A stretch of 35,516 nucleotides of DNA from Mycobacterium sp. MBM (GTDB taxonomy: Bacteria > Actinomycetota > Actinomycetes > Mycobacteriales > Mycobacteriaceae), in NCBI GenBank assembly GCA_021648845.1, contig JAKJHY010000042.1, positions 1 through 35,516 of the forward strand, read 5' to 3'. Of the stretch, positions 1 through 7,825 are shown in pieces. Under the pieces are notes generated by a model. The model saw only the letters and a program-made list of their open reading frames with translations. It did no database searches and was not told the origin of the DNA. Position numbers and translations under genes: made by a program. Each line of letters starts with the position of its first letter. Positions within the stretch are counted from its first letter, which is position 1.

Positions 1-144
1 GAGTTTGCCCTACAGTGGTCGGCGACCCACCAACCGAAAGTCGCATAACGACTGGACCACCAAACGGGTCCCCCTCACACACCTCGCGACAGCTGTAGCG
101 GCCACGACTACACCCTGCTGCCGTCGGATGCGTACAGCTATCTC

Positions 145-672
145 TTGGGGATGTACCTCGGCGACGGATACATCAGCCGGTGTCGATCAGTGTGGCGACT
201 CCGGGTGACGCTCGACAAGAAATACCCCGGAATCATCGAAAGCTGCTGTACCGCGATCGACAAGATCATGCTCGGCCAACATGCGGCGGTACTGCCCCGA
301 AAGACCGGTTGCGTCGACGTGTCGCTCTTCTCCAAACGCTGGCCCTGCCTGTTTCCGCAACATGGAGCCGGCCCAAAGCACCTCCGCCCGATCATCCTGC
401 AGCCCTGGCAACAAGCACACGTCGACGCCGCCACCGAGGAGTTCGTCCGCGGCCTCATCCACAGCGACGGTTGTCGGGTGGTGGCCAACGACCGCGGGGT
501 CGCCAGCGTCCGCTACCACTTCACCAACCACTCCGCTGACATCCGCAACCTGTTCTGCGCAGCCCTCGACACACTGGGCATCCCGTGGACCCAGAACAGC
601 CGCTACATGATCGCGGTCTACCGCAAAGCCGCCACCGCCCGTCTCGATCAGTTCGTCGGCCCCAAGGCCTGA
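145..672 (+). CDS. LAGLIDADG-motif protein, 5' end disrupted
   Basis: The protein carries two LAGLIDADG-like motifs about 95 residues apart, GMYLGDGYIS near its start and RGLIHSDGCR in the middle, as expected for a single-chain LAGLIDADG fold. Such actinobacterial proteins usually have an N-terminal helix-turn-helix part and are often named transcriptional regulators; no homing activity is shown here. The family-like sequence continues upstream in this frame to about position 49 (HDYTLLPSDAYSY before the first motif), but that stretch has no ATG, GTG or TTG and is closed by a stop at 46-48. Family-like sequence (GRRPTNR) continues in the next frame at the left edge, so a one-base loss is likely, perhaps in the run of five C at 70-74. 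The TTG at 145 is only the first formal start. The gene is cut by the window edge and may be a pseudogene. Confidence is good for the family, low for an intact product. Confidence 0.6.
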   Translation: MGMYLGDGYISRCRSVWRLRVTLDKKYPGIIESCCTAIDKIMLGQHAAVLPRKTGCVDVSLFSKRWPCLFPQHGAGPKHLRPIILQPWQQAHVDAATEEFVRGLIHSDGCRVVANDRGVASVRYHFTNHSADIRNLFCAALDTLGIPWTQNSRYMIAVYRKAATARLDQFVGPKA

Positions 673-684
673 ATCGGCGGGCGG

Positions 685-696
685 TAAAGTCGACCC
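685..696 (+). promoter_or_regulatory. Leaderless-type -10 box before lprD
   Basis: TAAAGT at 685-690 fits the mycobacterial -10 pattern TANNNT. It lies exactly 6 nt before the ATG at 697, so transcription should start on or beside the start codon. No Shine-Dalgarno sequence precedes the ATG, in agreement. This is inferred from spacing and was not tested. Confidence 0.5.
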
Positions 697-1080
697 ATGT
701 CCACTACACGACGTAGGAGACCGGCGCTCATCGCGCTGGCCGCCCTCGGCGCCGGCGGCTGCCTGCTGCTGGCGTGGTGGCAGTGGACCCGCTACGAGTC
801 CAACTCGGGCACGTTCCTCAACCTCGGGTACGCCCTGCAGTGGCCGATGTTCGCCGCGTTCTGCGTCTACGCCTACTTCAAGTTCGTCCGCCTGGAGGAA
901 GCCCCGCCGACGTACGACGCGAATGACACCGAGCGCCCCACCGAGATCCCGGCCGGCCTGCTTCCCGAGCGCCCCAAGGCCGCGGCGCCCGCCGAGGACG
1001 ATCCCACGCTGCGCGAGTACAACGCCTATCTCGCCGAACTCGCGAAATCCGAAACCCCTGACGACAGGACCACCACATGA
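697..1080 (+). CDS. lprD: LprD-like small membrane protein/lipoprotein
   Basis: This 127-residue protein closely resembles M. tuberculosis Rv1343c (LprD, about 126 residues), sharing the segment WWQWTRYESNSGTF and the following NLGYALQWP. An N-terminal hydrophobic segment (about residues 9-27) contains a Cys at 22 in an AGGC context, the reason it is called a lipoprotein, although the lipobox is poor and a plain membrane anchor is possible. A second hydrophobic segment lies at about 43-62. The rest is an acidic, proline-rich, probably cytoplasmic tail. The ATG at 697 has a -10 box just upstream. Its stop overlaps the next start as ATGA, so the two genes are translationally coupled. Its function is unknown. 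Confidence 0.85.
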   Translation: MSTTRRRRPALIALAALGAGGCLLLAWWQWTRYESNSGTFLNLGYALQWPMFAAFCVYAYFKFVRLEEAPPTYDANDTERPTEIPAGLLPERPKAAAPAEDDPTLREYNAYLAELAKSETPDDRTTT

Positions 1081-1439
1081 GCACGCCCGAGACCCCCGCC
1101 CCCGCCGACAGCCAGGAGCCGCTGGTTCCGCTGTCGTCCATCCAGAAGGCGCTGGCCAGCTACCGGGTGCTGGCCTGGGCGACCGGACTCTGGCTCATCG
1201 CGCTCTGCTACGAGATGGTGCGCAAATACGGGTTCGGTGACGACTCCCTGAGCTGGATCGCCGTGGTCCACGGCTGGGTGTACTTCGCCTACCTGATCGC
1301 CACCGCGAACCTGGCGGTGAAGGTCCGCTGGCCGCTGGGCCGCGCACTCGGCACCCTGATCTCCGGGACCGTTCCCGTCCTGGGCCTCATCGTCGAGCAT
1401 TTCCAGACACAAGACGTGAAGAAGCGCTTCGGTCTGTGA
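1077..1439 (+). CDS. DUF3817 family integral membrane protein
   Basis: This is the counterpart of M. tuberculosis Rv1342c, a DUF3817 protein of 120 residues. After a short Pro/Ala-rich cytoplasmic N-terminus it has three hydrophobic segments (about 31-47, 58-79 and 88-107), with the family's Glu-Met after the first (YEMVRKYG), VHGWVYFAYL in the second and a Trp-Pro before the third. The start ATG lies inside the end of lprD (ATGA overlap). The gene runs 53 bp into the 3' end of the convergent MFS transporter gene. Function is unknown; location is the cytoplasmic membrane. A second DUF3817 protein is found at 24443-24811. Confidence 0.85.
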   Translation: MSTPETPAPADSQEPLVPLSSIQKALASYRVLAWATGLWLIALCYEMVRKYGFGDDSLSWIAVVHGWVYFAYLIATANLAVKVRWPLGRALGTLISGTVPVLGLIVEHFQTQDVKKRFGL

Positions 1440-2862
1440 CCTCGGTTTCCTGACGCACCGCCGGGATCAACAGCGTCAGCACCGCGGACAGTGCGGACAC
1501 CGCCGCCGCGACGATCAGCGCGACCCGGAACCCGTCCAGGCTCGGCACCTCGTGCCCACCCGCGGTCATCGTCATCGCCGCCAGGATGGCGCCGAGCACC
1601 GCACTGGAGATCGACGTGCCCAACGAGCGCGCCAACGCGTTGAGACCGTTGGCGGCCGCGGTCTCCGACATCGGGACGGCGGCGTTGATCAACGCCGGCA
1701 TCGACGCGTAGGCGAAACCCACGCCGACGCTGACGAGCACGTTGAGCGCGAGCACCTGCGGACCACTGCCGAGCAGCCACAGGCCGGACAAGTAGGACGC
1801 GGCGATGATCACGCATCCCACGAACAGGGTGAAACGCGGGCCGCGAGCCCCGGCTACCCGCGCGGCGATCGGCGCCATCACCATCATCGCCAGCCCACCC
1901 GGCGCCATCCACAGGCCCGCCTCCAGCATGGACATCCCCAGCCCGAACCCGGTGGCGGTGGGCAGTTCGAGTACCTGCGGCGCGATCAGCGTCAGGCCGA
2001 ACATGGCGAACCCCACGCCGACCGAGGCGATGTTGGTGAGCAGCACCGGCGGCCGGACCGTGGTGCGCAGATCGACGATCGGTGAGTCGAAGCGCAGCTG
2101 CCACCTCACGAAGACGACGAACACCACCACCGATGCGGCGAACGTCCCGAGCGTGACACCCGATGTCCAGCCCCAGTCCCGGCCCTTGGTGATACCGAGC
2201 AGCAAGGTCACCAGACCGCCGGCGAGCAGCAGCGCGCCCAGCGGATCGAGCCGGTCATTCGATGACGCCGGCACCGCAGGCACCAGCACGGCGAAGAGCA
2301 CCAGCAGCACGACGCCCAGGCCGGCGGCACACCAGAACAGCACGTGCCAGCTGAACTGCTGGGCGACCGCGGCCGAGAGCGGCAGTCCGAGCGCGCCGCC
2401 TACCCCCAGCGACGAGCTCATCATTCCCATGGCGCTGCCGACCCGGTCCTCGGGCACCGAGGCCCGCAGCACGCTGATGCCCAGCGGGATGATCGGGATG
2501 CCCAGCCCCTGCAGGCCGCGCCCGATCACGAACGGGATGAGTGAGGTGCTCAGCGCCGCCACGGCGGAACCGGCCACCAATATCGAGGCACAGGCGATCA
2601 GCATCGGTTTGGGGCCGTAGAGATCGCCGAGGCGCCCGAAGACCGGGGTGGTGACCGCCGCGGTCAGCAGCGTGGCGGTGATGGCCCACGATGCGTCGGA
2701 CGGGCTGGCGTGCAACAGCTTCGGCAGCTCCGGGATGAGCGGGATGATGAGGGTCTGCATCAGCGAGACGCTGATACCGGCCGCGCACAACACGGCGACC
2801 AGAACGCCGGGATGGGCCGATGACGGCCGTCGCTGCTCGGTGGAGACCACGGCCGCGAGCAT
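1387..2862 (-). CDS. MFS transporter, DHA2-type (14 TM) efflux protein
   Basis: This 491-residue polytopic membrane protein has about 14 hydrophobic segments, the size and layout of DHA2 drug:proton antiporters. Visible family features are FGRLGDLYGPKP in the loop between helices 2 and 3 (MFS motif A), a GRGLQGLG segment in helix 4, and a later region with GFGLGMSMLEAGLW in the second half. Related proteins export drugs and dyes; the substrate here cannot be read from sequence. It has no counterpart between rdgB and Rv1342c in M. tuberculosis, so it is probably an accessory insertion or was lost there. The ATG at 2862 lacks a clear ribosome site; a GTG 12 nt further in is an alternative. The C-terminal residues are encoded in the overlap with the convergent DUF3817 gene. 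Confidence 0.9.
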   Translation of the reverse strand: MLAAVVSTEQRRPSSAHPGVLVAVLCAAGISVSLMQTLIIPLIPELPKLLHASPSDASWAITATLLTAAVTTPVFGRLGDLYGPKPMLIACASILVAGSAVAALSTSLIPFVIGRGLQGLGIPIIPLGISVLRASVPEDRVGSAMGMMSSSLGVGGALGLPLSAAVAQQFSWHVLFWCAAGLGVVLLVLFAVLVPAVPASSNDRLDPLGALLLAGGLVTLLLGITKGRDWGWTSGVTLGTFAASVVVFVVFVRWQLRFDSPIVDLRTTVRPPVLLTNIASVGVGFAMFGLTLIAPQVLELPTATGFGLGMSMLEAGLWMAPGGLAMMVMAPIAARVAGARGPRFTLFVGCVIIAASYLSGLWLLGSGPQVLALNVLVSVGVGFAYASMPALINAAVPMSETAAANGLNALARSLGTSISSAVLGAILAAMTMTAGGHEVPSLDGFRVALIVAAAVSALSAVLTLLIPAVRQETEVTDRSASSRLVSGNARR

Positions 2863-2907
2863 GACACGTTAGTTGCGCTATGCAAAACTCCGGTCCGACC
2901 CCAGTGC

Positions 2908-2967
2908 GGCGAAACTCGCGTACCCGTCGTTCCCGCGCCGAATCGCGACCGGTACGCGAGTTTCGCC
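2908..2967 (-). terminator. Long inverted repeat after rdgB, probable terminator
   Basis: The arms 2908-2924 and 2951-2967 are perfect 17-nt inverted copies around a 26-nt centre. After one mismatch four more pairs (2926-2929 with 2946-2949) extend the stem. It starts 16 nt after the rdgB stop and ends before the MFS gene, both on the minus strand. No T-run follows in that direction, typical of mycobacterial U-less terminators. The arms resemble those of the repeat at 7760-7822, so it may belong to a dispersed repeat family. Confidence 0.65.
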
Positions 2968-2983
2968 CGAAAAGTTTGGGGGC

Positions 2984-3579
2984 CTATCCCAGCGCGCGCA
3001 GCGCCGGCACCAGCAGCGCCAGCGCACGGCCGCGGTGCGAGGCCGCGTCCTTCTCAGCCGGCATCAACTCGGCCGCCGTGCACGTCGAGCCCGACGGCAC
3101 GAAGATCGGGTCATAACCGAATCCGCCCGCACCGCGCGGCTCCCGCGCGATCGCACCGGCCCACTCCCCGCGGACCACCGTCTCCTGTGCACCCGACACC
3201 AGCGCGCAGGCCGACACGAACGCCGCACCGCGCCGCTCATCGGGCACGTCACGCAACTGGCCGAGCAGCAGCTCCAGGTTCGCCACATCGTCGCCGTGGG
3301 CACCGGACCACCGAGCCGACAGCACGCCGGGCATACCGTTCAGCGCCTCGACAGCAAGACCCGAATCGTCGGCCACCGCCGGTATCCCGGTCGCGGTGAA
3401 CGCGTCGCGTGCCTTGGCCAACGCGTTCTCCTCGAAGGTCGCACCGGTCTCGGGCGCCTCCTCGAACGGCGGCACATCGGCCAGCGACAGCAGCGTCAGA
3501 CCGGACAGGCCCGCCGCGTCGAGCACCCGGCGCAGCTCGGTCAGCTTCTTCGCGTTGCGCGAGGCAACCAGTAGCCGGG

Positions 3580-3583
<4 letters not shown>
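2984..3583 (-). CDS. rdgB: RdgB/HAM1 non-canonical purine NTP pyrophosphatase
   Basis: The protein hydrolyses dITP, ITP and XTP to monophosphates, keeping deaminated purines out of nucleic acids. It matches the HAM1 family from its first residues: LLVASRNAKKLTELR at the N-terminus, then TFEENALAKARD, VADDSGLAVEALNG, PGVLSARWSG, GFGYDPIF and a C-terminal SHRGRAL block, about 199 residues in all, the normal length. The start is a problem: there is no ATG, GTG or TTG in frame between the conserved N-terminus and 3886, deep inside rph. I chose the CTG at 3583, which overlaps the rph stop as CTGA and has AAGAAGG ten bases upstream. Co-transcription with rph is conserved in M. tuberculosis (Rv1340-Rv1341). 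Identity is sure, the start is not. Confidence 0.9.
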
Positions 3584-4362
<779 letters not shown>

Positions 4363-4374
4363 GAGGCAACACTA
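4363..4374 (-). promoter_or_regulatory. Leaderless-type -10 box before rph
   Basis: On the minus strand TAGTGT (4374 to 4369) fits TANNNT and is followed by 6 nt and then the GTG at 4362. It implies that rph-rdgB can be transcribed separately from the upstream phosphodiesterase-like gene. There is no Shine-Dalgarno sequence. Based on spacing only. Confidence 0.5.
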
Positions 4375-4444
4375 GCGCGCGACGATCAAGCGGTGAGGAA
4401 CGAGCCGCGTTGAGGAGAACGCTCCAGATAAGCCGTGTCCGGCG

Positions 4445-5212
4445 TCAGTGTCGCGTCACGTCGAAGGTCTCACCGCACACCACGGCGTGCACGGGACCGT
4501 CGAATTCGGCCTTCGCCTCGCTGATCACATCCTCGCGTGACGTCCACGGCGGAATATGGGTGAGCAGCAGCTGCCCCACCCCGGCACGCGCGGCGACCTG
4601 GCCGGCCTCGGTACCGGACAGATGCAGGTTTGGGGGCCGATCAGGCGAGTGCGTCCAGGAGGCCTCACACAGGAATACGTCGACCCCGCGCGCCAGTTCG
4701 ACCACGGCATCGCAGATTCCGGTGTCACCGCTATAGGCGAAGGTGACGCCGTCCCGATCGGTGAACCGCATGCCGTAGGACTCGGTGGGGTGACACACGA
4801 GACGCGGCTCCACGGTCAGCGCACCCAGTTTCACCGCGCGGCCGTCGACCCAGGACTGCACCTCGAAGATGTCGGAGATGTCATCGATCTCGCCACCCTC
4901 TGGCGAGGACGCTGCCCCGAGGCGCTCCCAGGTGTGGGCTGGGCCGAACAGCAATGCGCGCCCCTCGGGCGGATTCGGGTGATAGCGCCGCCAGACGAAC
5001 AGCCCGGGCAAGTCCAGGCAGTGGTCGGCGTGCAAGTGCGAGAGCAGTACGTTCACCGCGCCCGGGTCGGCGTGGCGTTGCAGCGCGCCCAGCACCCCAC
5101 CGCCGAAATCCAGGACCATCGGCACGGTGTCGGGTTCGGTCAGCAGATATCCGGACGCGGGCGAATCAGGGCCGACAACACTGCCGGAACAACCCAGTAC
5201 GGTGACTCGCAC
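4445..5212 (-). CDS. Metallo-beta-lactamase-fold hydrolase, Rv1339-type cAMP phosphodiesterase
   Basis: The 255-residue protein is strongly similar to M. tuberculosis Rv1339, reported as an atypical class II cAMP phosphodiesterase. It starts with the fold's first strand (VTVLGCSGSV) and has the metal-binding signature H59-x-H61-x-D63-H64 (SHLHADHCLDLPG), a His in CHPTES, an Asp in YSGDTGIC and a C-terminal His in LTHIPPW, together the two-metal centre. The start is taken at GTG 5212, where the fold begins; an ATG at 5254 and a TTG at 5272 would add 14-20 unlike residues. It is followed on the same strand by rph. cAMP hydrolysis fits the adenylate cyclase in the same window but is inferred from the homologue. 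Confidence 0.88.
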   Translation of the reverse strand: MRVTVLGCSGSVVGPDSPASGYLLTEPDTVPMVLDFGGGVLGALQRHADPGAVNVLLSHLHADHCLDLPGLFVWRRYHPNPPEGRALLFGPAHTWERLGAASSPEGGEIDDISDIFEVQSWVDGRAVKLGALTVEPRLVCHPTESYGMRFTDRDGVTFAYSGDTGICDAVVELARGVDVFLCEASWTHSPDRPPNLHLSGTEAGQVAARAGVGQLLLTHIPPWTSREDVISEAKAEFDGPVHAVVCGETFDVTRH

Positions 5213-5379
5213 CTCTCTAGCTTGCCATGCCCCACACCGCCACGGCGAAAGCATCACCGCATCGGGCGACAAGTTTCATTGTGGTGGCGCACCGTGACAT
5301 GCGCCGAGATCATCGCGCACCGTCAGCCGAGCTTCACCGGTGACATTCCCGTGACCTGGCACACACCAGCAAACGGGCC
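5213..5379. other. 167-bp gap where murI lies in M. tuberculosis; CRP-like sequence
   Basis: This stretch separates the rhomboid gene from the phosphodiesterase-like gene. No coding sequence is seen, and no remnant of glutamate racemase, which is encoded here (Rv1338) in M. tuberculosis. It contains a CRP-like sequence at 5350-5365, CGTGA-N6-ACACA, against the consensus TGTGA-N6-TCACA, and a 10-bp palindrome TCACCGGTGA just to its left. Whether CRP binds is unknown. Confidence 0.35.
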
Positions 5380-6039
5380 TCAGGCACCCAGCGTCGTGCC
5401 GGTCCGGCGCCGCTCCCGGGCTTTGCGTTCCGGTCCGGACAGCACATAGGCCGCGATGAACCCGGCGATGGCTCCGCACAGGTGTCCCTGCCAGGACACC
5501 CCGGGCGTCCCCGGTACCACCCCGAGCAGGATTCCGCCGTAGACCATGGCGACGATGACGCCGACAATGATCTCCCACGCGGTGCGGGTGAAGAAACCGA
5601 ACACGATCAGAAATGTCAGCCACCCGAAGATCAGGCCGGACGCCCCGATGTGGTTGGTGGTGCATGGCACGCCCACGTAGGGACAGTGCGCGCCGATATT
5701 GCCGATCAGCCAGGTGCCGAAACCCCCGAGCACCCAGATGATGGCGGTGGCCCCGATGAACCGACCCATCCCGGCCAGGGTCATGAGAAAGCCGAGCACC
5801 AACGCGGGCACCGTGTTGGCGATCAGGTGCGGCCAGCCGCCGTGCAGCAGCGGCGCCCACAGGATGCCCCACAGTCCGTCGGTTTGCAGTGGGCGGATGC
5901 CGTCGTTGTCGAGGCGGTGCCCCATGACGGTGTCCACGATCTCCACCACGTACAGCAGTGCGACGAAACCGACGATCGTCGCGCCGCCGACCACCCAGGC
6001 CGGCTTCTTGTTCGGCGCCGGCGCACTCGGGAGACTCAT
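5380..6039 (-). CDS. Rhomboid family intramembrane serine protease
   Basis: The counterpart of M. tuberculosis Rv1337. The 219-residue protein has about six to seven membrane segments and the rhomboid catalytic dyad: Ser134 in the GASG motif and His186 in GHLCGAIAG. The HGGWPHLIANTVP segment at 66-78 is the oxyanion-side helix of the family. Rhomboids cleave membrane proteins within the bilayer; the substrate is unknown. The ATG at 6039 has a strong ribosome site (AGGAGGG, partly inside the cysM stop), which decides against the longer frame upstream. It ends the mec-cysO-cysM cluster, an association also present in M. tuberculosis. Confidence 0.92.
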   Translation of the reverse strand: MSLPSAPAPNKKPAWVVGGATIVGFVALLYVVEIVDTVMGHRLDNDGIRPLQTDGLWGILWAPLLHGGWPHLIANTVPALVLGFLMTLAGMGRFIGATAIIWVLGGFGTWLIGNIGAHCPYVGVPCTTNHIGASGLIFGWLTFLIVFGFFTRTAWEIIVGVIVAMVYGGILLGVVPGTPGVSWQGHLCGAIAGFIAAYVLSGPERKARERRRTGTTLGA

Positions 6040-6049
6040 GCCGCCCTCC

Positions 6050-7021
6050 TCACGCCCACAGCTGCCCTTCCAACGCATCCTCTGCGTCATCGAGGCTACC
6101 GGCGTAGGCACCGGTGGACAGATACTTCCAGCCGGCGTCACACACCGTGAACGCGATATCGGCACGTTCGCCGGCCTTCATCGCCTTGGCCGCCATCCCG
6201 AGCGCGGCGTGCAGGATGGCGCCGGTGGAGATGCCGGCGAAGATGCCCTCTACCTCCACGATCTGGCGGGTGCGCCGGATGGCGTCGAAGGCGCCCACCG
6301 AGAACCGGGTGGTCAGCACGTCGGGGTCGTAAAGTTCGGGCACGAAACCCTCATCGATATTGCGCAGCGCGTACACGCCTTCGCCGTACCGGGGTTCGGC
6401 CGCCACGATCTGGATACCGGGCACGTGTTCACGCAGGAACCGGCCGGTCCCCATCAGCGTTCCGGTGGTGCCGAGTCCACCGACGAAATGGGTGATCGCG
6501 GGCAAATCGGCCAGCAGCTCGGGCCCGGTGCCCTCGTAATGCGCGGCGGCGTTGGCCGGGTTTCCGTACTGGTAGAGCATCACCCATGACGGGTTCTGTG
6601 CGGCAAGCTCTTTGGCATGTGCGACGGCGGTGTTCGAGCCGCCCTCGGCGGGGCTGAAGATGATCTTGGCGCCGTAGAGCTCCAAGAGTTGGCGGCGTTC
6701 GATCGAGGTGTTCTCCGGCATCACACAGATCAGCCGGTAGCCCTTGAGCAGTGCGGCCATGGCCAGCGAGATGCCGGTGTTGCCACTGGTCGGCTCGAGC
6801 AGGGTGTCCCCCGGCTTGATCAGCCCGTCGCGCTCGGCCTGCTCGATCATCCGCAGCGCCGGCCGGTCCTTGATGGACCCGGTGGGGTTGCGGTCCTCCA
6901 GCTTGGCCCACAACCGCACGTGCGGGCCGTTCTCGTCATCATCCCAGCGCGGTGACAGCCGCTGCAGGCCGACCAGCGGAGTGTTGCCCAGCGCCTGCAA
7001 CAGCGAGTCGTAGCGCGTCAA
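6050..7021 (-). CDS. cysM: CysM, O-phosphoserine sulfhydrylase (CysO-dependent cysteine synthase)
   Basis: A PLP enzyme that makes cysteine from O-phosphoserine and the thiocarboxylated sulfur carrier CysO. The 323 residues align throughout with M. tuberculosis CysM (Rv1336). PLP-binding Lys51 lies in NPTGSIKDRPA, the substrate loop TSGNTGIS at 78-85 and the phosphate loop GGLGTTGT at 181-188. Arg220 (in YALRN), which in the M. tuberculosis enzyme selects phosphoserine over acetylserine, is conserved. The start is TTG at 7021, three bases after the cysO stop with AGGTGG upstream; the residues MTRYDSLLQALGNTPL agree with the family start. Confidence 0.97.
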   Translation of the reverse strand: MTRYDSLLQALGNTPLVGLQRLSPRWDDDENGPHVRLWAKLEDRNPTGSIKDRPALRMIEQAERDGLIKPGDTLLEPTSGNTGISLAMAALLKGYRLICVMPENTSIERRQLLELYGAKIIFSPAEGGSNTAVAHAKELAAQNPSWVMLYQYGNPANAAAHYEGTGPELLADLPAITHFVGGLGTTGTLMGTGRFLREHVPGIQIVAAEPRYGEGVYALRNIDEGFVPELYDPDVLTTRFSVGAFDAIRRTRQIVEVEGIFAGISTGAILHAALGMAAKAMKAGERADIAFTVCDAGWKYLSTGAYAGSLDDAEDALEGQLWA

Positions 7022-7024
7022 GGC

Positions 7025-7306
7025 CTAGCCACCTGCGACAGCGGGCAGGATCGTCACCGAGTCGCCGTCGGCGATGGCGGTATCCATGCCGCCGGAGAAC
7101 CGGACGTCCTCGTCGTTGACGTAGATGTTGACGAAGCGGTGCAGCTTGCCCGGGTTGGCGGGGTCCACCAGGCGCTCGGAGATGCCTGAATAGTTGGCCT
7201 CCAGGTCGGCGATGACGGCCGCCAAGGTGTCGCCGGCGGCGTCCACGCGCTTCTCCCCGCCGGTGTGGGTGCGCAAGATGGTGGGAATCGACACGACTAC
7301 TGACAC
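7025..7306 (-). CDS. cysO: CysO, ubiquitin-like sulfur carrier protein
   Basis: CysO is a small MoaD/ThiS-like protein whose C-terminal Gly-Gly is activated and converted to a thiocarboxylate that gives sulfur to CysM. This 93-residue protein ends in ILPAVAGG and has the beta-grasp signature (VNDEDVRFSGGMDTAIADGDSVTILP). It starts at GTG 7306, nine bases after an AAGGAG ribosome site. It lies between mec and cysM as in M. tuberculosis (Rv1334-1335-1336), so carrier, synthase and peptidase are made together. Its stop is three bases before the TTG of cysM. Confidence 0.96.
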   Translation of the reverse strand: MSVVVSIPTILRTHTGGEKRVDAAGDTLAAVIADLEANYSGISERLVDPANPGKLHRFVNIYVNDEDVRFSGGMDTAIADGDSVTILPAVAGG

Positions 7307-7318
7307 AGTGGCTCCTTA

Positions 7319-7735
7319 TTATCCGTACTGCTCGACAATGCTGACAGGTTCTTCGGTGACGACGCCGTCGAGGATGCGGTAGCTGCGAAGTTCGTGCACC
7401 TCGGGGTCGCGGGTGGAGATGAGCACATAGTGCGCGTCCGGCTCGGCGGCGATCGCGACGTCCGTGCGGCTCGGGTAGGCCTCGGTGCCGGTGTGGGAGT
7501 GGTAGATCACCACGGGCACCTCATCGGCGTCGTCCATTGCCCGCCACACCCGAAGTTGCTCCATCGAGTCGAACCGGTAGAACGTCGGGGACCGCTCGGC
7601 GTTGACCATCTGGATGAATCGCTGCGGTCGGTCCGAACCTTCCGGTCCGGCGATCACACCGCAGGCTTCGTCGGGATGGTCGGCGCGCGCGTGAGCGACC
7701 ATGGCATCCACCAGGTCGGCGCGGATCACCAGCAC
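7319..7735 (-). CDS. mec: Mec, JAMM zinc peptidase releasing cysteine from CysO
   Basis: Mec cleaves the CysO-cysteine adduct, completing the pathway. The 138-residue protein has the JAB1/MPN+ zinc site H79-S-H81-x7-S89-x2-D92 and the upstream catalytic Glu23 (HPDEACG). I take the start at GTG 7735 (VLVIRADLVDAM), matching M. tuberculosis Rv1334 from about this point, with GGAACGGAG as ribosome site. The open frame continues to 7798, but that extension would read through the hairpin at 7760-7822 and is unlike the family. Confidence 0.93.
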   Translation of the reverse strand: MLVIRADLVDAMVAHARADHPDEACGVIAGPEGSDRPQRFIQMVNAERSPTFYRFDSMEQLRVWRAMDDADEVPVVIYHSHTGTEAYPSRTDVAIAAEPDAHYVLISTRDPEVHELRSYRILDGVVTEEPVSIVEQYG

Positions 7736-7759
7736 GTCAAAACTCCGTTCCTTGGCCAG

Positions 7760-7822
7760 CGCCGAAACAGCATTCCAGACGGGAAAAGTCGAGAGCACAC
7801 CGTCTGGAATGCTGTTTCGGCG
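7760..7822 (-). terminator. 22-bp perfect inverted repeat between P1 peptidase and mec
   Basis: The arms 7760-7781 and 7801-7822 are perfect 22-nt inverted copies, and 7782 pairs with 7800 for one more. The loop is about 17 nt. On the minus strand it begins three bases after the stop of the P1 peptidase gene and ends before the ribosome site of mec. No T-run follows. It probably terminates or attenuates the clpS-side transcript or stabilises RNA ends. Its arms share the CGAAAC...GC.T.CC core with the repeat at 2908-2967. Confidence 0.65.
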
Positions 7823-7825
7823 AAA

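Noticed and set aside
7736..7798. Extended N-terminus of Mec starting at 7798
   Set aside because: The extension is coded inside the inverted repeat and is unlike known Mec proteins; GTG 7735 has a good ribosome site.
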